From: Acanthosoma haemorrhoidale
Taxonomy: Eukaryota; Arthropoda; Insecta; Hemiptera; Acanthosomatidae
Direction: 5' to 3'
Assembly (NCBI GenBank): GCA_930367205.1
Contig: OV884011.1
Location: forward strand, 92,241,474 to 92,305,473
Length of the DNA: 64,000 bases
Positions 1-11,000 of the stretch are shown here, piece after piece. How positions within the stretch are numbered: position 1 is the stretch's first letter; every line of letters starts with the position of its first letter. The notes under the pieces were generated by a model that worked only from the letters and a program-made list of their open reading frames with translations, was not told the DNA's origin and ran no database searches. Both the position numbers and the translations under genes were made by a program.

Positions 1-300
1 TTGGAGTAATTATACATAATAAATTAATTCTTTAATTTCTGGTGTTAAAAGTATGGTGCAGATGTTAATTAAAATAATCAGATTTCAGTCGAATCTATTT
101 ATCAAGTACCCTATTGGTTTTTTTTTAATATTAAAGGTTCAAACTGAGTATAAAAGTCATTGAATACTCGTGCCAATATCGGCATGTATTGGAGTTAAAG
201 TTAAATCGGAAATATGGGGGGGTGAGCCACTGTTGAGGTCATCTACATGTTAACAGATGGGCTAATTTAAATGCTAACTAGGGTACAAGCGCCCACCTAC

Positions 301-579
301 CTCTGAGTGAGGAGTTAAGGGGCAGTAACGGCTTCATGAAGCGCTGCTCCTCCGGAATCTCGGACATAGTTTCTGCGACTTTCACGCTCTGGCAATCAAC
401 GAATTCTCCTGTCGAATGCAAACAGACATCTTTAGGTAGTCCTTCCAAACAATCTTTGAATATATAAAAACATTTATAATCTGTATGGTTTTTCCGTTCT
501 ATGAAAGTATAATCCACGGGGGATTGATACCGTTTCAATACATGGAGGCGTTTAAAAGTGTATTCAGCAGCACCATGGA
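301..579 (-). CDS. Candidate internal exon of an unidentified gene
   Basis: An open frame of about 92 codons on the minus strand lies between a possible acceptor (AACAG ending at 580) and a possible donor (AGAG|GTAGGT, GT at 300-299). It is clearly richer in GC than its surroundings. The peptide is hydrophilic, with four cysteines and stretches such as VDYTFIERKNHTDYKCFY and EIPEEQRFMKPLLPLNSS. I recognise no domain. The exon would need one base carried in from the exon before it and would pass one base to the next, which would lie beyond the left edge. It could also be a chance ORF in old repeat DNA. The splice calls are by eye only. Confidence 0.3.
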
Positions 580-841
580 CTGTTTTTATGTTTTAGTCAA
601 GCTATAATAACATAAAATATGTTAAACAAAATTAAACGTGACAATATTCGTGCCCATATTTATCTCCTGACTTGCTTTACTCAAGCTTTCAAGCTTTCTC
701 AAGTCTATGCCCAGAAGCTATTTAAAATTAATGAAGTATTGTTTATCCACATTGAAAAGGTCCCTTGGCACATTAATGACATAATAAATTTATGTGAAAT
801 AAAGTATTGAAGAAATTGTTTATTTGACTCGCACTTCTTAC

Positions 842-967
842 CCGAAGTGGACGATGCGAAGGTCCATAAAAGGAGGCCGCGTAGATCTCAGTAATGTTTG
901 AGCGCGACTCGCGCTTTGTACTCACGGAGGAAGACGCTGACAGACGCCGATGACTTTTTTCCGTCAT
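842..967 (-). CDS. Candidate first coding exon of an unidentified gene
   Basis: Reading minus, an ATG at 967 has an in-frame TAA two codons upstream. It opens 42 codons that end exactly at a strong donor, CGG|GTAAGA. The peptide begins MTEKSHRRLSASSSVSTK and is rich in Ser and Arg. The segment is GC-rich inside AT-rich DNA, which suggests an exon. It ends in phase 0, whereas the candidate exon at 301-579 needs a one-base carry-over. The two cannot be joined directly: either a small exon is missed between them or they are unrelated. No family is recognised. Confidence 0.3.
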
Positions 968-2984
968 ACTTTATATTTTATCTTATTTTTTCATTTTATA
1001 ATTTTTTTAAGCAAATAAATATTTAATGCATAAATTAAAACAATAATGTCCTCCAACTTTTTCTAGCTCTGATACATTTTATTTCCTCTACATATACTTT
1101 TTTACTGTAGAAATCCATAGGATAAAGAAGTCTCATTTTGAAAATCTAACAACGGATTCGTGATCAAGGAGCAAAAATAAAAATTATGATCTAAAATAAA
1201 CGATTGCAATGAATAAAAATTTAGAAAGGAGTGGTAGATACTTTTCAAATTTAAAAATAGCAGTTTGTTTTTTTCTACTTGAATTTTCGCCCGGGGTTAA
1301 AGAACTCAGGAATGAATTTTCTGATTTTCTGCTGATTTTTTAACAGAACGCAAGCTGCAACCGCGAATATGGCTGCAGGACAGCGTGGGGGATCTCCGTT
1401 ATCCCTGCAGGTGACATTCGCCCCGTTGAATTGGTGGTATGTATTCCTGGTCTTTATATAATACCTATATTGTAGATACTGTACGAATGAGATAGTGAAA
1501 CCAATGTCATTATTTATTACCATTTATGTTGGACATTACTCATTGCCCTATCTAGGACAAATTTAAAGTTTGCTTTAAATAAAAAAAATTCAAAATAAAA
1601 TATGCACAAGCACTTTTAGCACCTTACGCTGTCATTCTTAAGTGCTTAGGTTCCAATGCCTTTTCTACTGTTACCGTCTTATTGATTAGTAAGCACTTGA
1701 GAATGAAAGATGAAAACGCTTGTGCATCTTAAATGTATGTTTTAATTGCGGGTGTGACATCTGAATAAATAATACATTTTTTTTTTTACGTTCCTGCACA
1801 CAATCACCCTAACATCATATAAAAATTGTTTAACCAGTAAAAAAAGTTAATAGATATATTAACAGATATAATCCCATCATTGAATGAACTACTTCAAAAA
1901 CAATAATTGTTTTTAATACAATTATGGCATTATTTATCTATACGAAATTGCAGCTTATTTGACATTTAATTGTTTAAGGATATGTCACATTGTTTTGTAT
2001 ATGTAAGGTTTTTGATGTGAAAAATTATAAGTGGATTGAACAATTATTTTTTGACAGTTAACCTAAACCATCTCTTCTAGCTAAATAATTAATGATATAA
2101 TTAAAATCCCGTTTAAACGACATGATGTTTTTCACTGACGCAATCTTTAGCTTTTAGTACGAAAATATCACAGCTAAACATTTGCTCTACATATTATTTA
2201 ACTCACTTAATCCTCGGTAGTCAACCATGTAAATAGTTTGCCATGAAGAAAGATCCTTTTCGACCTCTTTTAGTTTCATTTCATCCATACCAATGTCTAT
2301 TACATCTCTCTATAACAAATCCATATTGAATACTTCCTTCAATTAACAACGAAGGAAAATAACATATTTACTACTTCAATCCATATAATTACTTCTTTTA
2401 CACTTTGGATATATTGTGCTTCTTTATGTATAACAGTGCCGCAGGAGTTACATAAAACATTGCAATGTATTTCTTACGGGAGTAAAATAATAAATTGCTT
2501 AATGGAATAAAATTAATAAAACAAATATTACTTCACAAGATGAAGGTTTCCGTTGATCTTAATTTAATATCTCACCATTGATTAATATTGGAAAAAACAA
2601 GTGGATCCATAAATGTGATTAAAATTAATCATAAAAAAGCAACAACGATTTTAATTCTATCATCTAATACATTTTAAATTATTAAACTCCAAGCAATAAC
2701 CTATTATAATACTTAAAAATAAGTTTTGACTAAAACATTCTAATTTTCATTAAATTATTTTTATTAACAATTGATTTGAATTAAACCGATTTCTCTAGCA
2801 TGCACATTTAAATAATAAGTATTTAAACAAATTAAAATTCCGTCCATTCAGGCCTACGCTGGATTTAAAATAAACTACTTGCAAAAAAATTAATTTAATA
2901 TATGTGCTACTAATAATTAGAATTGATTTGTGAATCGATCCTACATTTGGTGAAAGTTTCTAATCATTTTGTTTATTTCAAAAA
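968..2984. other. AT-rich non-coding stretch
   Basis: No gene is supported here. A GC-richer patch at 1285-1445 gives an 82-codon minus ORF without homology I can name. The foldback element at 1602-1727 is listed separately. The rest is A/T-rich sequence with short homopolymer runs. Confidence 0.6.
1602..1727. repeat. Foldback (inverted-repeat) element, about 126 bp
   Basis: The left arm starts ATGCACAAGC and ends ATTCTTAAGTGCTTA. The right arm, read in reverse complement, starts ATGCACAAGC and ends ATTCTCAAGTGCTTA. The two arms of about 40-47 nt pair at both ends with a bulged middle, leaving a loop of about 40 nt. This is the shape of a small MITE or of a long hairpin RNA locus. No protein is encoded and no target duplication is obvious. 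Confidence 0.7.
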
Positions 2985-3330
2985 CATTCATTAATTGACT
3001 GAATTCTCTTCAGCAACTCTTCTTCTATCAGTTTCTGTATACATTGCTACCCGGGCTGTACCAAGAAGTTGAGCAGTCTCAGCAGCAGTTTAAATCGTTT
3101 CGTAAGCGTGTGTTGAACAATAAACCGGTCATCTCTTGGCTTTGTCACCCACGGCCGACTTGATCCGGGCCTGCGATTGCACAGACTTATCTCACGGTAA
3201 CGTGCAATTGTTCCCCGAACAGTATCTTCAGGTAAACCCAATGCCATGCTGCAAATCTTTGGCTTCAACCGTTTTCCACTATAGCAATAAATCGGGCTAC
3301 TTGCTCGACCATCAAAACAATTCTTTAAAT
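2985..3330 (-). pseudogene. Tc1/mariner-type transposase, N-terminal relic
   Basis: The minus-strand translation shows the DNA-binding half of a Tc1-like transposase. A helix-turn-helix segment (ALGLPEDTVRGTIARYRE) is followed by the linker pattern NRRPGSSRPWVTKPRDDRFI, which matches the family consensus of a GRPR-like motif then RDDR(F/Y)I. The frame stops at 3047 (PG then TAG), just before where the second HTH would continue, and the DDE catalytic half is absent. The usual transposase is about 340 residues, so this is a fragment. It is not an active gene. Confidence 0.7.
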
Positions 3331-3333
3331 TAA

Positions 3334-4040
3334 ACTTTTAAGCAATACTTAAAAACCTTTTGCTAAATTTTTAAAGATCAGGTACACAAGAAAACAATAG
3401 AAATTTCTAGATATTTTTTGTGGTTTTCCTACATATTTATAACCTCTTATCACTGAAAACGTTTAATATCAATTAAAGTAGAATTTAAAGCCAAAATAAT
3501 TCAATTAGGAAGCAAAGATTTGATTTTTTCCAAATGCGCCACTTTTTTTGTGGGGCAGTGTAGTTACTGTTAGTGTTGTTTTATGTTCGGGATAAGAGAC
3601 TTGCATCAATTTATTCCTAACTTACCTTTTTAGGAAGTCTAAATAGTTGTTTATCAGCATCAGACAACTCAAAAGGTTCATAGGTGCCACATCTAAATAA
3701 ACAAAAATTACGGCTGTCAGATAACAAGCTAAGTTAAATAAAAAACATGTTCTATACAGACATTACTGATCTAAAAATCTGTAAATATTTCACGTCATAA
3801 TATAACGATATATACATCACTTAAGCTTATAATTTTTAATAAAAATGTAATTATTTAGATTGTTTGTTGAATATTATGAATAAATTTTTATCAAACTGTA
3901 GGTATCTATGTATATATATATATATTTTTTTTTTGGGGGGGAGGGGGAAGTGTAAAATACTTCTTTATGATTGTTCTTTTATGGAAAAAAGATGTATTCA
4001 TTAGGGCCAAGGTTCATCATCCGTGTTGTACCTCAGTCCT
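3334..4040. other. AT-rich non-coding stretch
   Basis: No ORF or RNA gene is supported. A short TA run and a T-then-G-rich tract (about 3907-3950, ending in a run of G) are the only simple-sequence features. Confidence 0.55.
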
Positions 4041-4044
4041 AGAA

Positions 4045-4927
4045 ACGTTGTACCTTGGACCAAAATTTTACATCGTGGTAAAATTCAAGTAAAAACGTCA
4101 TTGTCATCCAATCCAAATTCGAACATTCCTTAAGACACAAATGAAGGTCAGCAGTTTTTTTAATGTACTCAATTATTATATTTTCTTCATCAGAAAAGAA
4201 TTTTTTTACAACATTGTTTTTCTTATACTAAAAACTTGCTGATCCTGATTCGTTGTGTAATTTAAGGCCAACAAGGTCGTCTTTGAAATTTTCATTTGAT
4301 TTCTACTGCTTTCTCAGTATTATATTTTACGATAGGTTTAGGTTTACCTAATCACCTTAAATTTAGATGATATTTAATTTTCTTAGTTTATTTTTTTTTA
4401 GTTTTTGTATATAACTTTAATTTTTGTCTATAACTTAAAGAAATATCATTTAATAAGTGGATTTAATGAAAAATTATACGGCTATATTAATTTTATCAGA
4501 GGTGTTGTACTTTGAACCAGTCCAAGGTAAAACTAACAAAACAAAAGTAAAACAAAACCTCATGATATTAAAAAAACATGCACTCAGCCATTTTGAGGTT
4601 AGTCTAAGCCTTGTTTTAATATCGTGAGTTTGTGGATAAGAGGAAGCTTTAAATGACTGTACTGTCATTGAATCATAAAAACGAAATGTAGTAGCTAGAG
4701 GAGAAAAAACAGTAAGTGCAAAACACTTACAATCAACGGGTACATGAAAGTTAGTTTTATTTTTTCCCATTAAAACTCTGTAACTCATATCAACCAAAAC
4801 AAGTTGGTGAAGGTTCCTGTAGGCAAATGGCCAACTTCTATGACAGAATTTTAATTAATCTAACATTTACAGCCACTATCACAGTAGGTCCAAGGTACAC
4901 ATGCATGTACGTACAAGGTACAACAAC
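4045..4927. repeat. Inverted-repeat element with GTTGTACCTTGGACC-like ends
   Basis: The left end reads GTTGTACCTTGGACC near 4049. At 4885-4926 two matching sequences occur inverted: GGTCCAAGGTAC and GTACAAGGTACAACAAC. A further direct copy, GTTGTACTTTGAACC, lies at 4504-4518, with a similar one at about 21081. Ends that recur in inverted order around about 880 bp suggest a decayed DNA transposon. The internal 107-codon minus ORF (4474-4797) has no recognisable transposase motif. Confidence 0.4.
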
Positions 4928-4929
4928 TT

Positions 4930-5660
4930 ACGCGTTAAATTGAAAACATTTTAATATCTGTAAAAAACGTATACTAAAAAGAAATGCCTCACGCCGATGC
5001 CTCAATTTTGCAGCGTTTTCTCAAAAATGAAGAAGTGTTACAACTGAACACAGCAAATATCAATCAAGCAGTAGTCTAAGGGCACAAAATAGTATGGAGG
5101 ATAGCAGCGTTTAGATCCCAAAGCAAACATGCAGCATTTGGGTAACTATGCTCAGCAAGAAAGCTTAATTGCAAAGTTAAAACCCCTAAATTGAAATCTA
5201 TGCATGTTTTTCATGGAGGCAAAAGTCATCGCATTCCACAAAATGGAGGCGTGTGTGCGTGTTGGTAAGGCGAAGATATATTCATCGCTATATTACGTTA
5301 TATAAGCATTACTGGTATTAGGATTGGTTAATTACTTTTGTTTGTTATTCCATTTGTTTTAGCCAGACCAAAAACCTCTTTTGGTAAGAAATTTAGCCCC
5401 GGAAGAATAGTTGGAACAGGGCGAGAAACTATCAAGCTGTGAATTCAAATTGAAAAACAAGTTTGTGGATTGATGTGGATTCGAAAGACCGAAGCCGCAA
5501 GGTACGAGCAGTGATAGTGATCGCTGAAAGAATGGAAGCTGTTAAAGACCTCAACCTAAAAAGCAACATCTGTCCGTTTTCACGATGGAGACTCAAAACG
5601 AAACATGTTTGTCGATTGCCAAAAAATTGAGTATTCCCGCAAAATGTCATGTATATATAT
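4930..5660. other. Non-coding stretch upstream of the outer LTR element
   Basis: Composition is somewhat less AT-rich than the neighbours, but no ORF has recognisable content. The related phrases TTTTTCATGGAGGC and AAAATGGAGGCG at 5210-5250 are minor repeats. Confidence 0.5.
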
Positions 5661-5661
5661 A

Positions 5662-5778
5662 AGTTAAAGCCAGAGGCCTGACTATGTCGAATACTAATAC
5701 GATCATGGAATGTAAACAAGCCATGATCCTATATGTATGTCTGATTATCTTCCACAATAAAGCAGTCTTTTACTGGAG
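5662..5778 (+). repeat. 5' LTR of the outer element (possibly truncated)
   Basis: It matches 11782-11896 with two substitutions and one 2-bp indel. It contains AATAAA about 20 bp before its end. The two copies diverge straight after ACTGGAG, so the internal deletion may have removed the true LTR end on this side. Confidence 0.7.
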
Positions 5779-5792
5779 TATTTTACTCAAGG

Positions 5793-6969
5793 ATGCTTCC
5801 AACCCAGGGAAGACTCACTATTTGTACGTGGGAAACACGACCATTTGGGATAAGATTAGGCAGGCGGCTGTGGCGGATGGAACAGATTGGGGTGGATCGA
5901 ATATTTGTGCGGTGCACCATGATGGTAGAAACCATCATGGACAAGACAACTCGGAAGGAGATAACGCTGACGTACCATCAGGGCAAAACTAATCACCGGG
6001 GGGAACACGAGACGGCTCAGGCGTTGAAGCCTAGTATTTCTGGTGGGGGATGAGGAAGACTATCCAGGAGGAGACGCTAGGGGCATGCGAGGTCTGTCAC
6101 CGTACGAAATATGATAGGCACCCACCAATAGGGCTACAAGTCGCGACCCCCACGGCGCAAACACCGCTAACTGACCTTCAAGCGGACACCTTTACCTGGA
6201 AGGGACACAAGTGGGTCACAGTGGTTGGCCTATTCAGCAAAATGGCCATGGCATACCCCGCTCAGGAAAAGTCTTCGGAGGCAGTATTAGGAGCGCTGAG
6301 GAGGTGTTTCCAATTTTATGGAGTCCCAGATCGGATGACGTCGGATGGCGGGAGGGAGTTTGATAACGCCGATGTGAGAGAGGAGATGAAAGCTCTGGAC
6401 GTAATATGGCATGTCGATACCCCAGGGCATCCAAAGAGCAGAGGGGGAATTGAGCGTCTCCACAGCACCTTGGGAGATCATCTCCTTGTTTACCACGCCG
6501 ACAAAGGTATAGAGCCGGCAGAGGAAATGCATAAAAGGCGGTGATAGCGTGTAATCACTCCGTTCACACGACCACAGTGTTCTCACCCTTTGAAATCGTT
6601 TTCGGCCTTCGCGGCCGTCGCCTAGACACTAGTAGAACGGTGGTGGGAGATGAGACGTTAGCACAGCTCGCCAACAACCACGTGGAGTTGGGGAAACTGT
6701 GGGGAAAAGTCTACGCGAAAATTACAACCGGAAAGACTAGGAGGGTGGTCAGGGAGAATGCATGCGTCAAACCGATAGAAGGACGCGTTAAGTCAGGCAC
6801 CACCGTGTATCGAAGGATCGGCTCTAATCGGACTAAAGAATTGTTCCATTATGAGGGACCCTACAGGGTGATCGCGATTCGCAAACACAATTTAGTGACC
6901 ATACAAAGTGTCCGTGAACCCGATAAGCGCAGGACTGTACATGTAGAGCAGTTAAGCCTTCCGAAGTAA
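5793..6969 (+). pseudogene. Integrase region of the outer Ty3/Gypsy element, frameshifted
   Basis: Three overlapping frames read as one integrase. The N-terminal zinc-binding part shows CEVCHRTKYDRHP (CxxC at about 6088). The core has D in LQADTF, D in TSDGGREF and E in GGIERLHSTL, the expected D,D-35-E arrangement. The C-terminal part includes FSPFEIVFGLRGRR and a chromatin- or DNA-binding tail. The frame breaks near 6050 and again near 6540, where a small indel brings in a stop. It sits downstream of the outer 5' LTR with no RT before it. It is not functional as it stands. Confidence 0.8.
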
Positions 6970-7065
6970 TATAGTTTGGCTCTAGTATCCTCGCCCCTCT
7001 CATTGGGGCCATAATTTGTTTTTTTTTGTATATAGTTATACCAGGATATTTTTATTTTATGGTAT

Positions 7066-7232
7066 TGTAGGGACTGGAGGTATCAAGTATTGTTTAAATC
7101 TAGTCAACCTCTTTGTACTAGAACCTCTTTGTACTAGGAACTCTTTGTAAACTTGGTAGCAGAGTAGAGAGCATGTGATAAGACTGTAATAAACCATACT
7201 AACCTTAATAAGTGTTTTGTTAATTACCCACA
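7066..7232 (+). repeat. 5' LTR of the inner element
   Basis: Starts TGTAGGGACTGG and ends TTACCCACA. It differs from the 3' copy by a single A/C change (GGAACTC here, GGACCTC there). Inside are three tandem variants of a CCTCTTTGTACTAG-like unit and an AATAAA signal. It holds the promoter and polyadenylation signal of the element. Confidence 0.95.
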
Positions 7233-7235
7233 ATT

Positions 7236-7253
7236 TGGTGACCCCGACGTGAT
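7236..7253 (+). promoter_or_regulatory. Primer-binding site, tRNA-Trp type
   Basis: TGGTGACCCCGACGTGAT begins three bases after the 5' LTR. It is the complement of a tRNA 3' end reading ATCACGTCGGGGTCACCA, which fits tRNA-Trp as I know it from animals. It primes minus-strand DNA synthesis. Confidence 0.85.
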
Positions 7254-7273
7254 CGAACTAAGTGATTCCCAGC

Positions 7274-8068
7274 ATGACGTCGCCGGCAGGCGAAAAATTT
7301 GAGGCTACACTAGAGGACCAACCGGAGGTAACTAAAGTATCAATTAGAATTCCTCCCTTCTGGACCGATAAACCTGAATTATGGTTTTATCAAATAGAAG
7401 CCCAATTCAATCTTGTGGGTATTATTAAAGAAGACACGAAATTCAACTATCTTGTTTCTCAGCTAGAAACTAAATATATGGAAAATATATGGGACATTAT
7501 TAGAGGTACGGAGGTTAATAAATATACTTTAGCTAAGGAGCGTCTTCTTCAGCTGTTTAAGGAGAGCGATAACCAGCAAATTAGGAGGCTGTTGACAGGT
7601 TTAGAGTTAGGTGATCTCAAGCCTAGTCAGTTGCTCCGTAAAATGCAGACTTTGGCTGGTGGGGAGATGACGGACAAAATTCTGAGAACGCTGTGGTTGG
7701 AAAAACTTCCGGTTTCAATAAAAAATATTGTAATCATTAGCGAGGAGACCTTAGATAAGGTGGCAGTTATGGCAGACAAAATAGCGGAGGTTACCCCTCA
7801 GACAATTGCCTATTCCGTTAGTCAGGACTCAAGTCTAAATGAACTGATGAAAAAAATTGCGAGTCTAGAAATTCAGATTTCTTCGTTGAATTCTAGAAAT
7901 AGGTCTCGCAGTTCGTCCAGAGATTCTTACCATTTGAGGCGCGGTTTTAGCCCCAAAAAAAAATTTTGTTATTTTCACCAGAGATTTGGAAAAAAATGTA
8001 GACCAGAAAAGTGTACACAACCTTGTGCTTGGCGGCAGCTGTCGGAAAACTCCCACAAGCAACAGTAG
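7274..8068 (+). CDS. gag: Gag polyprotein of the inner element
   Basis: 264 residues from the first ATG (7274), which lies 41 bp after the LTR. The N-terminal half has the usual insect Gypsy Gag pattern (PPFWTDKPELWFYQIEAQF near residues 26-44), the capsid-like region that assembles the particle. Near the C-terminus there is a Ser/Arg-rich stretch, then a zinc-binding motif of C-H-C-C type. It starts CYFHQRFG and ends CTQPCAW, so the metal ligands would be C, H, C, C rather than the CCHC of most retroelements. The ORF overlaps pol, which lies in the -1 frame. It is intact, with a stop at 8066-8068. Confidence 0.9.
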   Translation: MTSPAGEKFEATLEDQPEVTKVSIRIPPFWTDKPELWFYQIEAQFNLVGIIKEDTKFNYLVSQLETKYMENIWDIIRGTEVNKYTLAKERLLQLFKESDNQQIRRLLTGLELGDLKPSQLLRKMQTLAGGEMTDKILRTLWLEKLPVSIKNIVIISEETLDKVAVMADKIAEVTPQTIAYSVSQDSSLNELMKKIASLEIQISSLNSRNRSRSSSRDSYHLRRGFSPKKKFCYFHQRFGKKCRPEKCTQPCAWRQLSENSHKQQ

Positions 8069-11000
8069 ATGTGGCCTCGGCTGTTGCTAAAAATTTAGGC
8101 AGTCACAAATTTCGTTTATTTGTCCAGGATAAAAAAACCAGACTAAAGTTTCTTGTCGATAGTGGAGCAGATGTGTCCATAATTCCGCTAAGATCAAAGT
8201 GCGAGTCTATTAGAGATTTTGTTTTATTTGCAGCCAACGGATCCATGATACCAACATATGGTGTACAAACTTTAAATATTGATTTGGGTTTGCGCCGTCA
8301 GTTTCAGTGGCCTTTTATTGTGGCTAAAGTGAACAGAGGAATAATTGGTGCAGATTTTTTGGCCCATTTTAATCTTTTAATAGATTTAAAAAATAAGAAA
8401 CTTGTCGATAATGTCACAGGTGCACAGATCCATGGTGAGATTTCAACTATTTCAAATGGTGACATCATTAGCACGGTGTCAAATTCTCAAAGATTTGCTG
8501 ACTTACTAGCCAAGTTTCCGAATCTGACCAAACCAAATTTAATACCTAGTGAATGCAAGCACAACGTAGAACACTACATTCATACTACCGGAAGGCCGAT
8601 TTGTTCAAAAGCTAGAAGACTCGACTCTAGGAAATTACAGTTAGCGAAGGAGGAGTTTCAATTCATGTTGAATCATGGAATAATACGACCATCGAAATCC
8701 GAATGGGCTTCTCCTCTGCATCTAGTTACGAAGAAGGATGGTTCATTACGCCCCTGTGGTGATTACCGCAGGCTTAATGACCTTACAGTTCCTGATCGCT
8801 ATCCAATTCCTCGGATAGATGACTTCCAGAATATGTTACATGGAAAAACAATTTTTTCTAAAATCGATCTTTTTAAGGCCTATTATCAAGTTCCCATAGC
8901 TGAGGAGCATAAATCAAAAACAGCTATTATCACTCCATTTGGGCTCTTCGAATTTAATGTCATGGCTCCAGGGTTACGAAACGCACCCAGCAGTTTCCAA
9001 CGTTTTATCCATCAAGTTTTTACTGGTCTCGATTTTGTGTTTCTTTTTTTAGATGATGGCCTAATTGCTTCGTCAATGGAAGAAGAGCACAAGCGTCATT
9101 TGGAGATTGTTTTCAACCGCTTGGACAAATATGGCTTGCGTATAAGTGTAGCCAAATCTATGTTTGGAGTGCAAGAATTGGAATTTTTGGGGTACAGAAT
9201 CACTCCAGGTGGATCAATACCTCTTCCAGAGAAGGTCAATGTCATCGTTAACTACAAGCTTCCCCAGACTGTTCAGCAGCTTCGCCAGTTTTTGGGAATG
9301 CTAAATTTTTACAGAGGATATTTACACAAGGCTGCAGAAACTCAAGCCATTTTGCATGACTATCTTAGAGGAGCAAGGAAAAAGGACAATAGGAAAATCA
9401 GATGGACTCAGGAAGCAATTGCCAAATTCGAGCAATGTAAAGTTGATCTCGCTAATGCAACTATGCTCACATATCCTTGCCCAGACTATCCCTTGGCACT
9501 TGTCATTGATGCCAGCGATGTTGGCGTGGGTGGTGTGGTCCAGCAACTTGAACCTAATGGGTGGAGACCTCTAGCTTTTTACTCTAAAAAACTTAATGAT
9601 GCTCAAAAGTCTTACAGTGCATATGACAGAGAGTTGTTGAGCATGTATTTATCGGTCAAGCATTTTAAGCAACTGTTAGAAGGACGTCACTTTGTGATTT
9701 TTACGGATCATAAACCGCTTATTTTTCCGTTCAAGCAGAGAAATGACAAAGCTTCCCCTCGCCAACAAAGACAATTGCAGTACATATCTGAATTTACCAC
9801 AGACATCCGCCATATTAGTGGAAAGCAAAATATTGTTGCGGACACTTTGTCGCGGATTGAGGCTCTAGACGTGTTAGACTTTGACAAGATAGCCGAAGAA
9901 CAGAAGACGGACAGCGAACTTCAGAATCTTATGACATCTGATTCTGCATTAAAATTAAAAAGTTACGAGCTTCCTAGTGGAAATCATCTTTGGTGTGATG
10001 TCAGTACGGATGCCATCCGGCCATTCATCCCCAAGGCATTCCGGCAACAAGTCTTTCATCTTATTCATGATAGAGCTCATCCTGGTATTAAGACGACCGT
10101 CAAGCAGGTATCGGGTAAATATGTTTGGCTCTATGTTAAAAAGAACATCCAGGATTGGACTAAAGCGTGTATGCCATGCCAGCGTACTAAGATCAACCGT
10201 CATGTGAAATCTCCGGCAGGAAAATATAAAGTGCCTGATGAACGTTTAGCTGAGATACATATAGACCTAGTGGGTCCCCTTCCCCCTTCTGAAGGAAACG
10301 TTTACGCGTTAACCATGATAGATAGATTCACCGGTTGGATGGAAGTTGTACCACTCAACAACATCACGGCGGAAACAGTTGCTAAGGCTGTTTATAGTCA
10401 CTGGGTTGCGCGATTTGGTGTTCCCAGACGCATAACGAGTGATCAGGGTCGTCAGTTTGACTCGGGATTGTTGAAACACTTTAGTGCGTTATGTGGCGTC
10501 AAACTCTACCGCTCTACGCCTTATCACCCTCAATGCAACGGCAAGATTGAGCGACTCCACCGTACATTGAAAACAGCATTGAAGGCACATAATTCCCGGA
10601 GTTGGACGGAAACTTTGCCAACTGTGCTGTTAGGCTTGCGAGCAGCAATTCACCCGGATTCTAATTCTTCCCTATCTCAAATGCTCTATGGAAAAACTAT
10701 CACATTACCTGGAGAATTTTTTGCAAATGGATCACGGACATTCTCAGATTCACAAGATTGGGTCGGAGAACTTCAAGAGGAAATGCGTCAGCTGAAGCCT
10801 GTTCCTGTAAATCACAAGTCTTCTAGAAGCGTTTTTATTTACAAGGACTTACAGAAGTGCTCACATGTTTTTATGCGCACTGATCGGATCAAGAAACCCC
10901 TGGAACCAGCATACGAAGGACCTTTCCGTGGCATCACCCGTTTAGAAAAATATTTTCGTTTGGAAATCCATGGCAAGGACATTGCGGTTTCTATTGACCG

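Noticed and set aside
1275..1523. 82-codon minus ORF in a GC-richer patch
   Set aside because: Possibly a last exon or a transposase N-terminus, but there is no recognisable domain and only a weak acceptor. Not enough to annotate.
9322..10207. ORFs of 72-82 codons inside the inner element
   Set aside because: Shadows of pol in other frames.
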